Notes: a model not told the origin generated them from the letters alone. A stretch of DNA of 64,000 nt from Rhodopseudomonas sp. AAP120 (GCF_001295845.1 NZ_LJIC01000027.1:27384-91383); one strand, 5' to 3'; shown: positions 52,452 through 62,318, numbered from the stretch's first letter. Program-made: numbers and translations.

Positions 52452-55400
52452 ATGAGCGTGTCCGAGCCGTTTATCCGGCGCCCGATCGCGACCTCGCTGC
52501 TCGGCGTGGCGCTGCTGATCGGCGGCCTGCTCGGCTATCTGTCGCTGCCGGTGTCGGCGCTGCCGCAGGTCGATTTCCCCACCGTGCAGGTGACGACGCA
52601 GCTGCCGGGCGCAAGCCCGGACGTGGTCGCCTCGCTGATCACCGCGCCGCTGGAGCGCCAGCTCGGCCAGATCCCGTCGCTGACGTCGATGAATTCGACG
52701 TCATCGTTCGGCGTCAGCCAGGTCCAGCTGCAGTTCGATCTCAACCGCGACATCGACGGCGCGACCCAGGACGTGCAGGCCGCGATCAACGCCGCCGCCG
52801 GCGTTCTGCCGAAGAACCTGCCGTACCCGCCGGTCTACGCCAAGGTGAACCCGGCCGACGCGCCGGTGATGACGCTGGCGCTGACCTCGAGCACGGTGTC
52901 ACTGCGCGGCATGAGCGACGTCGCCGACACCATTTTGGCGCAGCGGCTCGCCCAGATCACCGGCGTCGGCCGCGTCGCGGTGCTCGGCGGTCTGAAGCCG
53001 GCGGTGCGGGTGCAGGCCGATCTCGCCCGGCTCGCCGCCTACGGCATTTCGATGGAAGACCTGCGCACGGCGATCGCCGGCGCCAACGTCTCCGGACCGA
53101 AGGGCTCGCTCGACGGCGCCCAGCAGGCCTACACCATCGCAGCCAACGACCAGATCGCCGCCGCCGACGCCTACCGGCCGATCATCGTGGCCTATCGCAA
53201 CGGCTCGCCGGTGACGATCGGCGACATCGCCCACATCGTCGACGGGCTGGAGAACAAGCTGACCGGCGCCTGGTATCAGGGCGAGCCGGCGGTGATCCTC
53301 GACATTCAGCGCCAGCCCGGCGCCAACGTCATCGAAGTGGTGCGCGGCATCCGCGCCGAGATCCCCAAGCTGCAGCGCGTGGTGCCGGCCGGGGTCAAGC
53401 TCACCGTGGTCAGCGACCGCACCGAGACGATCCGCGCTTCGGTCAACGACGTGCAGTTCACGCTGCTGCTCAGCGTCGGTCTGGTGACGCTGGTGGTGCT
53501 GCTGTTCCTGCGCTCGATGCGCGCGACCATCATCGCCGGGGTGGCGCTGCCGCTGTCGCTGATCACCAGCTTCGGGGTGATGTATTTCGCCGGCTTCAGC
53601 CTCGACAATCTGTCGCTGATGGCGCTGACGATCGGTACCGGCTTCGTCGTCGACGACGCCATCGTGATGATCGAGAACATCGTCCGCCACATGGAGGAGG
53701 GCGAGAGCCCGATGCAGGCGGCGCTGTCGGGTGCCCGGGAAATCGGCTTCACCGTGATCTCGCTGACGATGTCGCTGATCGCGGTGTTCATTCCGCTGCT
53801 GTTCATGTCCGGCCTCGTCGGCCGGATGTTCCGGGAGTTCGCGCTGACGCTCACGATTGCGGTGGTCACGTCCGCGGTGGTGTCGCTGACCCTGACGCCG
53901 ATGATGTGCTCGCGCTTGCTCAAGCACGCCCACGAAGAACGGCAGATCCCGGGCCTCGCCGCCATCACCCGCTGGATCGACCGCGGTGCCGAGGCCTATC
54001 ACCGCAGCCTGCTGTGGGTGTTGAAGCATCAGCCGGCGACGCTGGTGGTCACCTTCCTGACCATCGCGGCGACGCTGGTGCTTTATGCCGTGGCGCCGAA
54101 AGGCTTCCTGCCGCTGCAGGACACCGCCTCGATCACCGCGGTGACGCAGGCCGGCCAGGACGTTTCTTTCGCCGAGATGCAGGCGCGGCAGACCGAGGCG
54201 GCGGATGCAATCAAGGCCGACCCGGACGTGGTCGGCGTGGTGTCGGTGGTCGGTGCCGGCTCGGTCAATCCGACGCCGAATGTCGGGCGGCTGGTGATGA
54301 CGTTGAAGCCGCGCGGCCAGCGCAAGGCGGACGTCGGCGAGGTGATCGAGCGGCTGAAGCTGCGGGTGGCGTCGATCCCCGGCATGACGGTGTACTTCCA
54401 GGCGGTGCAGGACGTGCAGATCTCGACCCAGTCGAGCCGCTCGCAATATCAGTACACACTGACCGCAACCGACTCGGCGCTGCTGTCGGAATGGGCCGCC
54501 AAGCTCGTCGCCGAATTGCGCAACGATCCGCTGTTCCGCGACGTCTCGTCGGAGGCGCAGGAAGGCGGGCTGCGCGCCGCGCTCGACATCAACCGGCAAC
54601 GCGCCGGCCAGCTCGGCGTCAGCATCCAGGCGATTAACGACACGCTCAACGACGCCTTCGCGCAGCGCCAGATCTCGACGATCTACGGCCAGGCCAACCA
54701 ATATCGCGTCGTGCTGGAGGCGATGCCGATCTACCAGAAGGATCCGTCGATCCTGTCCAAGCTCTACGTGCCCGGCACCGGCGACGCCCAGGTGCCGATC
54801 TCGGCCGTGGCCGAGCTGAAGCGCACCACCGCGCCGCTGGCGATCTCGCACCAGGCGCAATTCCCTTCGGTCGCGCTCAGCTTCAACCTCGCGCCGGGCG
54901 CGTCGCTGGGCGAGGCGGTGAGCGAGATCAAGGTGATTGAAGAGCGTATCGGCATGCCCGGCAGCATCGCCGGGGTGTTCTACGGTGATGCCGCCGAGTT
55001 CTCGAAGTCGCTTGCCGGCCAGCCCTGGCTGATCCTCGCCGCGCTGGTGACGATCTACATCGTGCTCGGCGTGCTGTACGAGAGCTTCATTCATCCGATC
55101 ACCATCCTGTCGACGCTGCCGTCGGCCGGTGTCGGCGCGATTCTGGCGCTGATGCTGTTCGGGCAGGACCTGTCGGTGATCGGGCTGATCGGCATCATCC
55201 TGCTGATGGGCATCGTCAAGAAGAACGCCATCATGATGATCGACTTCGCGCTCGAGGCCGAGCGCAAGGAGGGGATGTCGTCCTACGACGCGATCGTGCA
55301 GGCCTGCCTGCTGCGCTTCCGTCCGATCATGATGACCACGCTGGCGGCGCTGTTCGGCGCGCTGCCGCTCGCGGTCGAAAGCGGCACCGGCTCCGAGTTG

Positions 55401-55574
55401 CGGTTTCCGCTCGGCATCTCGATCATCGGCGGCCTGCTGCTCAGCCAGTTGCTGACGCTGTACACCACGCCGGTGATCTATCTGGCGCTCGACCGCATCA
55501 ACCGGCGGTTCGAGCGCGCGGTGCCGCCGGCGACGCCGTCGCCGCCGCTGGCCGGTGCGGGGGAGGCGCCGTAA
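52452..55574 (+). CDS. RND multidrug efflux transporter, MdtB-like
   Basis: A 1040-residue, 12-helix RND pump beginning MSVSEPFIRRPIATSLLGVALLIGGLLGYLSLPVSALPQVDFPTVQV. The proton-relay Asp pair is present (D401, D402 in GFVVDDAIVMIENI), as is GIVKKNAIMMIDFALEAER near helix 10. Large periplasmic loops lie between helices 1-2 and 7-8. It exchanges protons for drugs or other amphiphiles in complex with the adaptor and outer-membrane factor. Its stop shares one base with the next gene's ATG, indicating a heteromeric MdtB/MdtC-type pump. Confidence 0.94.
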   Translation: MSVSEPFIRRPIATSLLGVALLIGGLLGYLSLPVSALPQVDFPTVQVTTQLPGASPDVVASLITAPLERQLGQIPSLTSMNSTSSFGVSQVQLQFDLNRDIDGATQDVQAAINAAAGVLPKNLPYPPVYAKVNPADAPVMTLALTSSTVSLRGMSDVADTILAQRLAQITGVGRVAVLGGLKPAVRVQADLARLAAYGISMEDLRTAIAGANVSGPKGSLDGAQQAYTIAANDQIAAADAYRPIIVAYRNGSPVTIGDIAHIVDGLENKLTGAWYQGEPAVILDIQRQPGANVIEVVRGIRAEIPKLQRVVPAGVKLTVVSDRTETIRASVNDVQFTLLLSVGLVTLVVLLFLRSMRATIIAGVALPLSLITSFGVMYFAGFSLDNLSLMALTIGTGFVVDDAIVMIENIVRHMEEGESPMQAALSGAREIGFTVISLTMSLIAVFIPLLFMSGLVGRMFREFALTLTIAVVTSAVVSLTLTPMMCSRLLKHAHEERQIPGLAAITRWIDRGAEAYHRSLLWVLKHQPATLVVTFLTIAATLVLYAVAPKGFLPLQDTASITAVTQAGQDVSFAEMQARQTEAADAIKADPDVVGVVSVVGAGSVNPTPNVGRLVMTLKPRGQRKADVGEVIERLKLRVASIPGMTVYFQAVQDVQISTQSSRSQYQYTLTATDSALLSEWAAKLVAELRNDPLFRDVSSEAQEGGLRAALDINRQRAGQLGVSIQAINDTLNDAFAQRQISTIYGQANQYRVVLEAMPIYQKDPSILSKLYVPGTGDAQVPISAVAELKRTTAPLAISHQAQFPSVALSFNLAPGASLGEAVSEIKVIEERIGMPGSIAGVFYGDAAEFSKSLAGQPWLILAALVTIYIVLGVLYESFIHPITILSTLPSAGVGAILALMLFGQDLSVIGLIGIILLMGIVKKNAIMMIDFALEAERKEGMSSYDAIVQACLLRFRPIMMTTLAALFGALPLAVESGTGSELRFPLGISIIGGLLLSQLLTLYTTPVIYLALDRINRRFERAVPPATPSPPLAGAGEAP

Positions 55575-58500
55575 TGGCCTCGATGTCCGAGCCGTTCATC
55601 CGGCGGCCGGTCGGCACCACGCTGCTGGCGATCGGGCTGTTCCTGCTCGGCGTCGTCGCCTACGCGTTTCTGCCGGTGGCATCGGTGCCCAATGTCGACT
55701 TCCCGATGGTGATGGTGTCGGCGTCGCGGCCCGGCGCAGCGCCGTCGGTGATGGCCGCCACCGTCGCCGCGCCGTTGGAGCGGCGGCTCGGCGAGATCGC
55801 CGGGCTGTCGCAGATCACCTCGACCAGTTCGCTCGGCACCACGCGCATCCAGTTGCAGTTCTCGCTCGGGCGCAGCCTCGACAAGGCGGCGCGGGACGTC
55901 CAGGCCGCGATCAATGCGGCGGTGAGCGACCTGCCGACCGACCTGCCGACGCTGCCGACCTTCCGCAAGTTCAACTCCGCCGCCGCGCCGGTCTACATCC
56001 TGGCGATGACGTCGAAGACGATGCCGGCGAGCGCGCTCTACGACGTCGCCGACACCGTGCTGGCGCAACGCATTTCGCAGGTGCCCGGTGTGGGCGACGT
56101 CACCGTGTCGGGGGCCGACCAGCCGGCGGTGCGGATCGCGCTGAATCCAGTGGCGCTCTCCAATGCGGGCATCGCCACCGACGACGTCCGCACCGCCATG
56201 ATCAACGCCAATCCGCTCGGTCCCGTCGGCATGTTCGACGGCGACCGGCAGAGCGAGACGATCTCGACCAATCGGCAGATGCGGACCGCGGCGGAGTTCC
56301 GCGACATCATCATCAAGAGCTCGTCCGGCAACACGCTGCGGCTGTCCGACGTCGCCACGGTGTCGGACGCCACCCGCAACCGCCGTCAGATCGCCTGGTA
56401 CAACAAGCAGCCGGCGGTGCTGATCCAGATCACCAAGCAGGGCGATGCCAACGTCATCGAGACCGTCGACCGGGTGAAGGCGCTGCTGCCCGAATTGAAG
56501 AAGTGGATTCCGGCCTCGGTCGACATCTCCGTCGTCACCGACCGCACCGGCACTATCCGCGCCAGCGTCGACGACATGCTGTGGACGCTGCTCGCCACTG
56601 CGGTGCTGGTGATGGTGGTGGTGCTGACCTTCCTGCGCCGGCTGACGCCGACCATTGCGGCGGGCATTTCAGTGCCGCTGGCGCTGGCCGGTACCTGCGC
56701 GGGCATGTGGCTGGTCGGCTTCTCGATCAACAATCTGTCGCTGATGGCGCTGGCAATCGCGGTCGGCTTCGTGGTCGACGATGCGATCGTGATGATCGAG
56801 AACATGTATCGCAATCTCGAGCACGGCATGGAGCCGATGCGCGCGGCGATCGAAGGCGCCAGGCAGATCGGCTTCACCGTGCTGTCGATCAGCCTGTCGC
56901 TGGTGGCGGCGTTCGCGCCGCTGATCTTCATGGACGGCATCGTCGGCCGGCTGCTGCGGGAATTCTCGCTGACGCTGACCTTCGCGATCGCGGTCTCGAC
57001 CGTGGTGTCTCTGACGGTGACGCCGATGATCTGCGCGCATTTCATCAAGGCCGAGACCGCGCCGCGCCAGCCGCGCTGGTACGACCGCGTGGTCGAGGGC
57101 ACGCTCGGCCGCATCGTGCACTTCTACGCCTGGACGCTGCGCGCCGTACTCGGCTTTCCCGGCCTGACCATGCTGGTGTTCCTCGCCACCATCGCGCTGA
57201 CGGTGACGCTCTACGTCAAGGTGCCGAAGGGCTACTTCCCGATCGACGATTCCGGCTTCGTGATCGGCGCGACCCGGGCATCCGCCGACGTCTCGTTCCA
57301 GTCCATGCGCAAGATGCAGGAGCAGCTCGCCGACATCGTGATGGCCGACCCGGCGGTGGCCGGCGTCGGCTCGGTGCTCGGCGGTGGCGGCGGACCGGGC
57401 GGCGGCGGCTCCAACCGCGGCACGATGTTCATCAATCTCAAGCCGCTGGCGGAGCGGGAGGACGTCAGCACCCAGCAGGTGATCGACCGGCTGCGCCGCA
57501 ATCTCAGCCAGGTGGCCGGCATCCGGCTGTTCATGTTCGCCGCGCAGGACCTGCGCGCCGGCGGACGGCAGAGCGACTCCGACTATCAGTACACGATCTC
57601 CAGCACCGACCTCGACCTGTTGCAGAAATGGGCGCCGATCGTCGCCAAGCGGATGCAAACCGTCGAAGGCATCACCGACATTTCCAGCGACCGCGACGAT
57701 GGCGGGCTCGAACTGACGCTGTCGATCGACCGCAACATGGCGTCGCGGCTCGGCGTCGCCGTGCAGGACATCGACAACGCGCTCAACAACGCGTTCTCGC
57801 AGCGCCAGATCGCCACGATCTACACCCAGCGCAACCAGTATCAGGTGGTGCTGGAGATCGACCCGAAATTCCAGAACGATCCGACCGATCTCGAGCGCAT
57901 CTTCGTCGCCGGCAATGACGGCGCGCAGGTGCCGCTGTCGGCGGTGGTGCATGCCAGACGCGGATTGTCGCCGCTCGCGGTGTTCCACTCGCAGTCGATT
58001 CCATCCACGACGGTGTCGTTCAACCTGCTGCCCGACGTGCCGCTGCAGACCGCGACCGCCAACATCCAGCGCGCGGTCGACGAACTGCACATGCCCGAGG
58101 GCATCCGCGGTTCGTTCGACGGCAATGCGGGGGATTTCGGCGCGACCTCCAACAAGCAGCCGCTGCTGATCCTGGCGGCGCTGATTGCCATGTACATCGT
58201 GCTCGGCGTGCTCTACGAGAGCCTGGCGCACCCGCTGACGATCATTTCGACGTTGCCGTCGGCGGGGCTCGGCGCGCTGCTGGCGCTGCAGGTGACCGGC
58301 ACGCAACTGACGGTGATCGCGTTCGTCGGCATCATCATGCTGATCGGCATCGTCAAGAAGAACGGAATCATGATGGTGGACTTTGCGCTGGAGGCCGAAC
58401 GCGTGCGCGGCATGTCGTCCGCCGACGCGATCTACGAGGCCTGCATCGTCCGCTTCCGGCCGATCCTGATGACCACGATGGCGGCGCTGTTCGCCGCGAT

Positions 58501-58681
58501 CCCGCTGGTGATCGCGGTCGGGCCGGGCACCGAGCTGCGTCGGCCGCTCGGCATCACCATCATCGGCGGGCTGTTCGTGTCGCAGATCCTGACCCTGTAC
58601 ACCACGCCGGTGATCTATCTGTTGATCGACCGGATGCGGCGGCGGCGCGGCTCCGCGCCGGTCGCCGTGCCGGCGGAGTAA
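55574..58681 (+). CDS. RND multidrug efflux transporter, MdtC-like
   Basis: A 1035-residue RND pump, paralogue of the preceding gene: MSEPFIRRPVGTTLLAIGLFLLGVVAYAFLPVASVPNVDFP, VGFVVDDAIVMIENMYRN (proton-relay Asp pair) and IGIVKKNGIMMVDFALEAERVRGMS. A glycine-rich insertion (GSVLGGGGGPGGGGS, about residues 595-615) lies in the second periplasmic loop. In E. coli MdtB and MdtC combine in a heterotrimer; the adjacent genes here are consistent with that. Confidence 0.94.
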   Translation: MASMSEPFIRRPVGTTLLAIGLFLLGVVAYAFLPVASVPNVDFPMVMVSASRPGAAPSVMAATVAAPLERRLGEIAGLSQITSTSSLGTTRIQLQFSLGRSLDKAARDVQAAINAAVSDLPTDLPTLPTFRKFNSAAAPVYILAMTSKTMPASALYDVADTVLAQRISQVPGVGDVTVSGADQPAVRIALNPVALSNAGIATDDVRTAMINANPLGPVGMFDGDRQSETISTNRQMRTAAEFRDIIIKSSSGNTLRLSDVATVSDATRNRRQIAWYNKQPAVLIQITKQGDANVIETVDRVKALLPELKKWIPASVDISVVTDRTGTIRASVDDMLWTLLATAVLVMVVVLTFLRRLTPTIAAGISVPLALAGTCAGMWLVGFSINNLSLMALAIAVGFVVDDAIVMIENMYRNLEHGMEPMRAAIEGARQIGFTVLSISLSLVAAFAPLIFMDGIVGRLLREFSLTLTFAIAVSTVVSLTVTPMICAHFIKAETAPRQPRWYDRVVEGTLGRIVHFYAWTLRAVLGFPGLTMLVFLATIALTVTLYVKVPKGYFPIDDSGFVIGATRASADVSFQSMRKMQEQLADIVMADPAVAGVGSVLGGGGGPGGGGSNRGTMFINLKPLAEREDVSTQQVIDRLRRNLSQVAGIRLFMFAAQDLRAGGRQSDSDYQYTISSTDLDLLQKWAPIVAKRMQTVEGITDISSDRDDGGLELTLSIDRNMASRLGVAVQDIDNALNNAFSQRQIATIYTQRNQYQVVLEIDPKFQNDPTDLERIFVAGNDGAQVPLSAVVHARRGLSPLAVFHSQSIPSTTVSFNLLPDVPLQTATANIQRAVDELHMPEGIRGSFDGNAGDFGATSNKQPLLILAALIAMYIVLGVLYESLAHPLTIISTLPSAGLGALLALQVTGTQLTVIAFVGIIMLIGIVKKNGIMMVDFALEAERVRGMSSADAIYEACIVRFRPILMTTMAALFAAIPLVIAVGPGTELRRPLGITIIGGLFVSQILTLYTTPVIYLLIDRMRRRRGSAPVAVPAE

Positions 58682-58686
58682 GCGCG

Positions 58687-59418
58687 ATGACGATTGATCC
58701 CGTATCCGACGAGGCGCCGCTCGGCGAAATCATTCCGGAGTGCGCGCGCTGCGGCAAGCCGCAGCCGCTGTGCATCTGCGACAGCGTCGAGCCGATCAAG
58801 AGCCGCGTTCAGCTGCTGATCCTGCAGCATCCGCAGGAGCAGGACCGCGCCCTCGGCACCGCGCGGCTGACCGCACAGCATTTCAAGGACGCGGTGGTCA
58901 AGGTCGGCCTGTCGTGGCCGAGCCTGTCCAAGGCGCTCGGCCGGCCGGTGCACGATCCGTCGCGCTGGGCGGTGCTGTATCTCGGCTCGGCGCGGGCGGC
59001 GGAGCTGACGCAGAACCGCGAGATCGTCGCGATCGACCGCAAGGGCGAGGCCGAGCCGCACCAGGACGCGATCCTGCGCGACATCGAGGGCGTGATCCTG
59101 CTCGACGGCACCTGGAGCCAGGCCAAGGCGTTGTGGTGGCGCAACGCCTGGATGCTGAAATGCCAGCGCGTCATCCTCGATCCGCAAGCACCGTCGCGCT
59201 ACGGCAAGCTGCGCAAGGAGCCGCGTCGCGACGGGCTGTCGACGCTGGAAGCCGCCGCCCTGCTGCTGAGCCGCCTGCAGAACCGCCCCGACATCGAAAC
59301 CACGCTGCTCGCGGCCTTCGACCGCATGCTGGCCCGCTTCCGCGAGGTCCAGGCCGAGCTGCCGGAGCTGGCGCCCAAGCCGAAGAAGAAAGATTGGCGG
59401 CGGAAGAAGCGGGGGTAG
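58687..59418 (+). CDS. DTW-domain protein (tRNA 3-amino-3-carboxypropyl-uridine transferase family)
   Basis: A 243-residue protein with an N-terminal zinc-binding CARCGKPQPLCICD, the SAM-region LILQHPQEQDRALGTARLT, and the signature DGTWSQAKALW that gives the DTW family its name (D-T-W positions), followed by PSRYGKLRKEPRRDGLSTLEA. The family includes TapT/TuaA, which transfers the aminocarboxypropyl group of SAM to uridine 47 of tRNA. The assignment to that activity is by family. The C-terminus is a basic tail (KPKKKDWRRKKRG). It starts 5 bases after the pump operon and may be cotranscribed. Confidence 0.9.
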   Translation: MTIDPVSDEAPLGEIIPECARCGKPQPLCICDSVEPIKSRVQLLILQHPQEQDRALGTARLTAQHFKDAVVKVGLSWPSLSKALGRPVHDPSRWAVLYLGSARAAELTQNREIVAIDRKGEAEPHQDAILRDIEGVILLDGTWSQAKALWWRNAWMLKCQRVILDPQAPSRYGKLRKEPRRDGLSTLEAAALLLSRLQNRPDIETTLLAAFDRMLARFREVQAELPELAPKPKKKDWRRKKRG

Positions 59419-59483
59419 GGCGAGGGGCCGCGTGTCGGCCGGTTGCCTATCGCGGCGTGGCCGTATATGAGTTCGCCCGTTGG

Positions 59484-59557
59484 GGCCACGTGGCGGAGTG
59501 GTTACGCAACGGTCTGCAAAACCGTGTACACCAGTTCAATTCTGGTCGTGGCCTCCA
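59484..59557 (+). tRNA. tRNA-Cys (anticodon GCA)
   Basis: Acceptor GGCCACG/CGTGGCC, discriminator T, encoded CCA. Anticodon loop TCTGCAAAA contains GCA; T loop AGTTCAATTCT. Length is 74 bases. Confidence 0.95.
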
Positions 59558-59703
59558 ACCAATCCCCGTATGGACGCATGTCCCGGGGGTGGCCGAGCCG
59601 AAGGCTCGTTGGCCGCAGCATCGGCCGCCGAATTCACCACAGCCTGATTGGGCAGAGGCTCAGCCGAATCGACGTGGGCTTGTCGTTTGCCTAGCCTCGT
59701 CGC

Positions 59704-59877
59704 TCAGGACGCGTGCCAGCCCGACGGGAACGGGATCAGCGGCCATTCGATCTGATTGTCGTTGGCGGCGCGGCGCATCGACAGCAGTTGCGCCGGCTGG
59801 CGGCGGTTGTCCTGAACGCTTTCGGCGCAGGCCAGGCTGACTTCGTCGAGCAGACGGTTGTATTCGGCTTCACTCAT
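59704..59877 (-). CDS. Small soluble protein, function unknown
   Basis: A 57-residue acidic/polar protein: MSEAEYNRLLDEVSLACAES...RRQPAQLLSMRRAANDNQIEW...GWHAS. The ATG at 59877 has GGGAG at good spacing; the upstream extension is not credible. It ends with the PLIPFPSGW motif that looks conserved in small Bradyrhizobiaceae proteins. No function is known. Confidence 0.6.
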   Translation of the reverse strand: MSEAEYNRLLDEVSLACAESVQDNRRQPAQLLSMRRAANDNQIEWPLIPFPSGWHAS

Positions 59878-60053
59878 GGATCGGCTCCCTGTCGAGCCGC
59901 AATGTGCCGAATATGATTTGGAGTCAGGTTGAGCCGATCGTTCGAATTTTATCGATCGCCGACTTTCAGGGCTTCGCAAATGAGAGCCGCCGCTCGAGCG
60001 GCATCGATCGCCAGGGTTGATAGTTCGTTAAGGCGACGGTGAGGTGCTCACAG

Positions 60054-60081
60054 CAAAAAGCCGCCCAAGTGGGGCGGCTTT
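60054..60081 (-). terminator. Rho-independent terminator of the GWNQQ-repeat protein gene
   Basis: Stem AAAGCCGCCC/GGGCGGCTTT with a short loop, followed on the minus strand by TTTTT (from AAAAA at 60055). It lies about 50 bases past the stop of the gene at 60133-60579. Confidence 0.8.
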
Positions 60082-60132
60082 CGCGGACCGATCGCTGATA
60101 CGCAACGCGCGACGGTCCAGATTTTGTACGCT

Positions 60133-60579
60133 TTACTGGCAGAGGTGCATCAGGCCGTCTTCGCCACGGAACGTGGTCCCCGGCTGACACACGAAACCGT
60201 TTCGCTGCGCATAGGACTGCTGGTTCCAGCCATAGGGCTGCTGATTCCAGCCGTAGGGTTCATTCCAGCCGTATTCGGCATCATAACCGGCGCGGAACGG
60301 CGCGGTCGCGATGGCTCCGGCCGCTCCAACCGCACCGCCCACGACGCCGGCGGCGACGTCGGCCGGCCAGAACGCGGCGTTGCTGTCGCGCCAGCCGCTG
60401 TTGCCCCACTGATCACGGTCGGTGTAGCGGGCCTGGCTGTCGGCACGGCAGTTCGGGTCCATCTGCGAGCAGGCGGTGCTGTGCTTCATGTGCTTGACGC
60501 GCTGTTGCGCCGAGGCCGGCGTGGCGGCGGACAAAGCGACGGTGGCCGCGACGGCGGCGAGAGCGATGGTGCGAATCAT
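60133..60579 (-). CDS. Exported protein with GWNQQ-type repeats and a glycine-zipper segment
   Basis: A 148-residue protein with a Sec signal (MIRTIALAAVAATVALSAATPASA). A charged N-terminal part (KHMKHSTACSQMDPNCRAD) is followed by a glycine-zipper-like hydrophobic segment (AAGVVGGAVGAAGAIATAPF). Then come three near-identical units GWNEPY, GWNQQPY, GWNQQSY, and a C-terminal CQPGTTFRGEDGLMHLCQ with two cysteines. The last element recurs in small exported proteins of this group. Single transcription unit with its own terminator; function unknown. Confidence 0.75.
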   Translation of the reverse strand: MIRTIALAAVAATVALSAATPASAQQRVKHMKHSTACSQMDPNCRADSQARYTDRDQWGNSGWRDSNAAFWPADVAAGVVGGAVGAAGAIATAPFRAGYDAEYGWNEPYGWNQQPYGWNQQSYAQRNGFVCQPGTTFRGEDGLMHLCQ

Positions 60580-60989
60580 CGTGTAGTTCTCCCTGTTGTG
60601 GATCTCGCGAAGCGTCGAATTCGATGAGCACGAAACGTGGTGCAGGGAGACTTGTTCCGGCGTTGCACCATCGCGGAATCACAGCGACGTGAGGGCTTCG
60701 ATGGCGTTGCACGCGTAGTTACAACGCTGGCGCGACGAATCGATTTGCACCTTCCATCGCGCGTGCGTAGCGCTCGCAGCGACGTCGGATCCGCGAACTC
60801 TCCGGCCACCTTGCGGCGGCCGTAGAATTCGCAAGCTGTAACGGAACGCGTGCGATCCACGTGGGGCACGTGATCGGCCGAGGCTCGGGGCGAGTTAGTT
60901 GCGGCGTCCTGACAACATGCCGCCGGCAGCGGTGTAGTTACGAGCGCCGCGCCGCGCCTCGCACGATCATGCAATGCGCGGCGTGACGA
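60580..60989. other. Gene-free stretch upstream of the GWNQQ-repeat protein
   Basis: About 400 bases; the open frames are Arg/Thr-rich antisense types without homology or ribosome binding sites. No repeat or hairpin of note was recognised; it presumably contains the promoter of the exported protein gene. Confidence 0.4.
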
Positions 60990-61181
60990 TTACTCTCGGG
61001 GCGGGGCAGGCGGGGGGCTTGTCGGCGCCGGCAGGTCGGTCATGCCGTTGCCGGCGATTCCGTCCACCATGGTCTGGCCGAACATCACGTGGTGCACGCC
61101 GTCGCTCTCGGCAGGTGAGTCGTCCTGTCGGATCAAATTCCACGGGATGAAGAGGTTCTTGATGCTGGCCCAAAGGCTCAT
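60990..61181 (-). CDS. Possible small protein, function unknown
   Basis: A 63-residue frame, MSLWASIKNLFIPWNLIRQDD...GVHHVMFGQTMVDGIAGNG, with a natural amphipathic start and a Pro-rich end (PAPTSPPPAPPRE). Composition is protein-like and better than the overlapping frames, but the Shine-Dalgarno is weak, so it is only a candidate. Confidence 0.4.
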   Translation of the reverse strand: MSLWASIKNLFIPWNLIRQDDSPAESDGVHHVMFGQTMVDGIAGNGMTDLPAPTSPPPAPPRE

Positions 61182-61323
61182 CGCCGAACGCCCCGATCTC
61201 AGTCTGAGTCGGGCTCAATCTGCGGAGCCGAGGGCGGGCCGTCATTGACGGCGCGCAACGCCGCGCAACGTGAGCGCGCCACCCGATGGGGCAATGATCG
61301 TCAGCGATATCGGAAAAAGATGT

Positions 61324-61398
61324 TGGCTCCCCGGGCCGGATTCGAACCAGCGACCAACCGGTTAACAGCCGGTTGCTCTACCACTGAGCTACCAGGGA
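61324..61398 (-). tRNA. tRNA-Asn (anticodon GTT)
   Basis: Minus-strand acceptor TCCCTGG/CCGGGGA (one G-T pair), discriminator G and encoded CCA. Anticodon loop CTGTTAA contains GTT; T loop GGTTCGAATCC. Length is 75 bases. Confidence 0.95.
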
Positions 61399-61652
61399 AC
61401 GAGCCGAAGCAAGCTTCGCGGGGTGCGTATAACAAAGCCATCCCGGGTTGGAAAGCAGAAATCCACCGTTCGTGAATGTCCTGCGACAGCTTTGTTGGTC
61501 CGCGGCCGCGACCGCTTCGTGGCGCTGATGTAGCGATCTGGAGCGGCTGTGGGAAGGGGCGCGGCGATGTTCTCCCCGGTTTCGCAAGATGTTGCGTTTT
61601 CGACCGCGTTGCATCATGGATGGCTCCGGCTTCACTCCACTAGGGAACACCG

Positions 61653-62318
61653 ATGTCGGATTTCGCGCGCGCTCGCCTGAACATGGTCGACAACCAGATT
61701 CGGCCTCACAGCGTGACCGACTGGCGAATCATCGACGCGATGCGGCTGGTTCCCCGGGAGGTGTTCATGGACGAGGCGCAGCAGTCGCTGGCCTATCTCG
61801 ACCAGGACATCGATCTGGACGGTAAAGGCGATTACCGCCACGTCATCCTCAATCCCACGGTGACGGCCCGGCTGCTTCAGGAAGCCGACATCGCGCGCGG
61901 CGACCGTGTGCTGATCGTCGGCGGCGCGACCGGCTATATCGCGGCGCTGGTCGCCAAGCTCGGTGCCTCGGTCGTCACCACCGTGGACGATCCGGCTCTT
62001 GCGGAGCGGACGCGCGCCACGCTCGGCGCGCTGGGCCTCGGCGACATCGCCGTCCGGGTGGCCGAGAATGTGGACGGTGCCCCGAGCGATGGACCGTTCG
62101 ACGTGATCATCCTCAACGGCGCCACCGAGGTCGAACCGGTCAAGCTCTATGACCAGCTCAAGATGGGCGGCCGCCTCGTCGGCGTGTTCGCGACCAGCCG
62201 ACCGCAGCGCGCCACGGTGGTGACGCGGTCGCAGGGCGATTTCGGTGCCCGAGTATTGTTCGATACGTCTGTCCCGATGCTGCCCGGCATGCAGCGGGCG
62301 CCCGCGTTCGTATTCTAG
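61653..62318 (+). CDS. Protein-L-isoaspartate O-methyltransferase-like protein
   Basis: A 221-residue SAM-methyltransferase fold of the PIMT (Pcm) family: ARLNMVDNQIRPHSVTD, RLVPREVFMDEAQQSLAYLDQDI, the SAM motif VLIVGGATGYIAALVAKLGASVVTTVDD and FDVIILNGATEVEPVKLYDQLKMGGRLVGVF. The family repairs isoaspartyl residues, but in this branch the SAM loop reads GGATGYIA where classic Pcm has GTGSGYQ, so the repair activity is uncertain. An AGGGA lies just before the ATG. It is located directly before tolC, a pairing conserved in alphaproteobacteria. Confidence 0.85.
   Translation: MSDFARARLNMVDNQIRPHSVTDWRIIDAMRLVPREVFMDEAQQSLAYLDQDIDLDGKGDYRHVILNPTVTARLLQEADIARGDRVLIVGGATGYIAALVAKLGASVVTTVDDPALAERTRATLGALGLGDIAVRVAENVDGAPSDGPFDVIILNGATEVEPVKLYDQLKMGGRLVGVFATSRPQRATVVTRSQGDFGARVLFDTSVPMLPGMQRAPAFVF

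Noticed and set aside
52899..55094. 731-codon antisense frame opposite the MdtB-like gene
   Set aside because: His/Arg/Asp-rich shadow without domain signatures.
55555..57918. 787-codon out-of-frame reading inside the MdtC-like gene
   Set aside because: Arg/Asp-rich +1 frame with no RND or other motifs; in-frame product is a textbook RND pump.
61245..61475. Open frame with AGFEPATNRLTAGCSTTELPG
   Set aside because: Translation of the antisense of tRNA-Asn, a common false gene.
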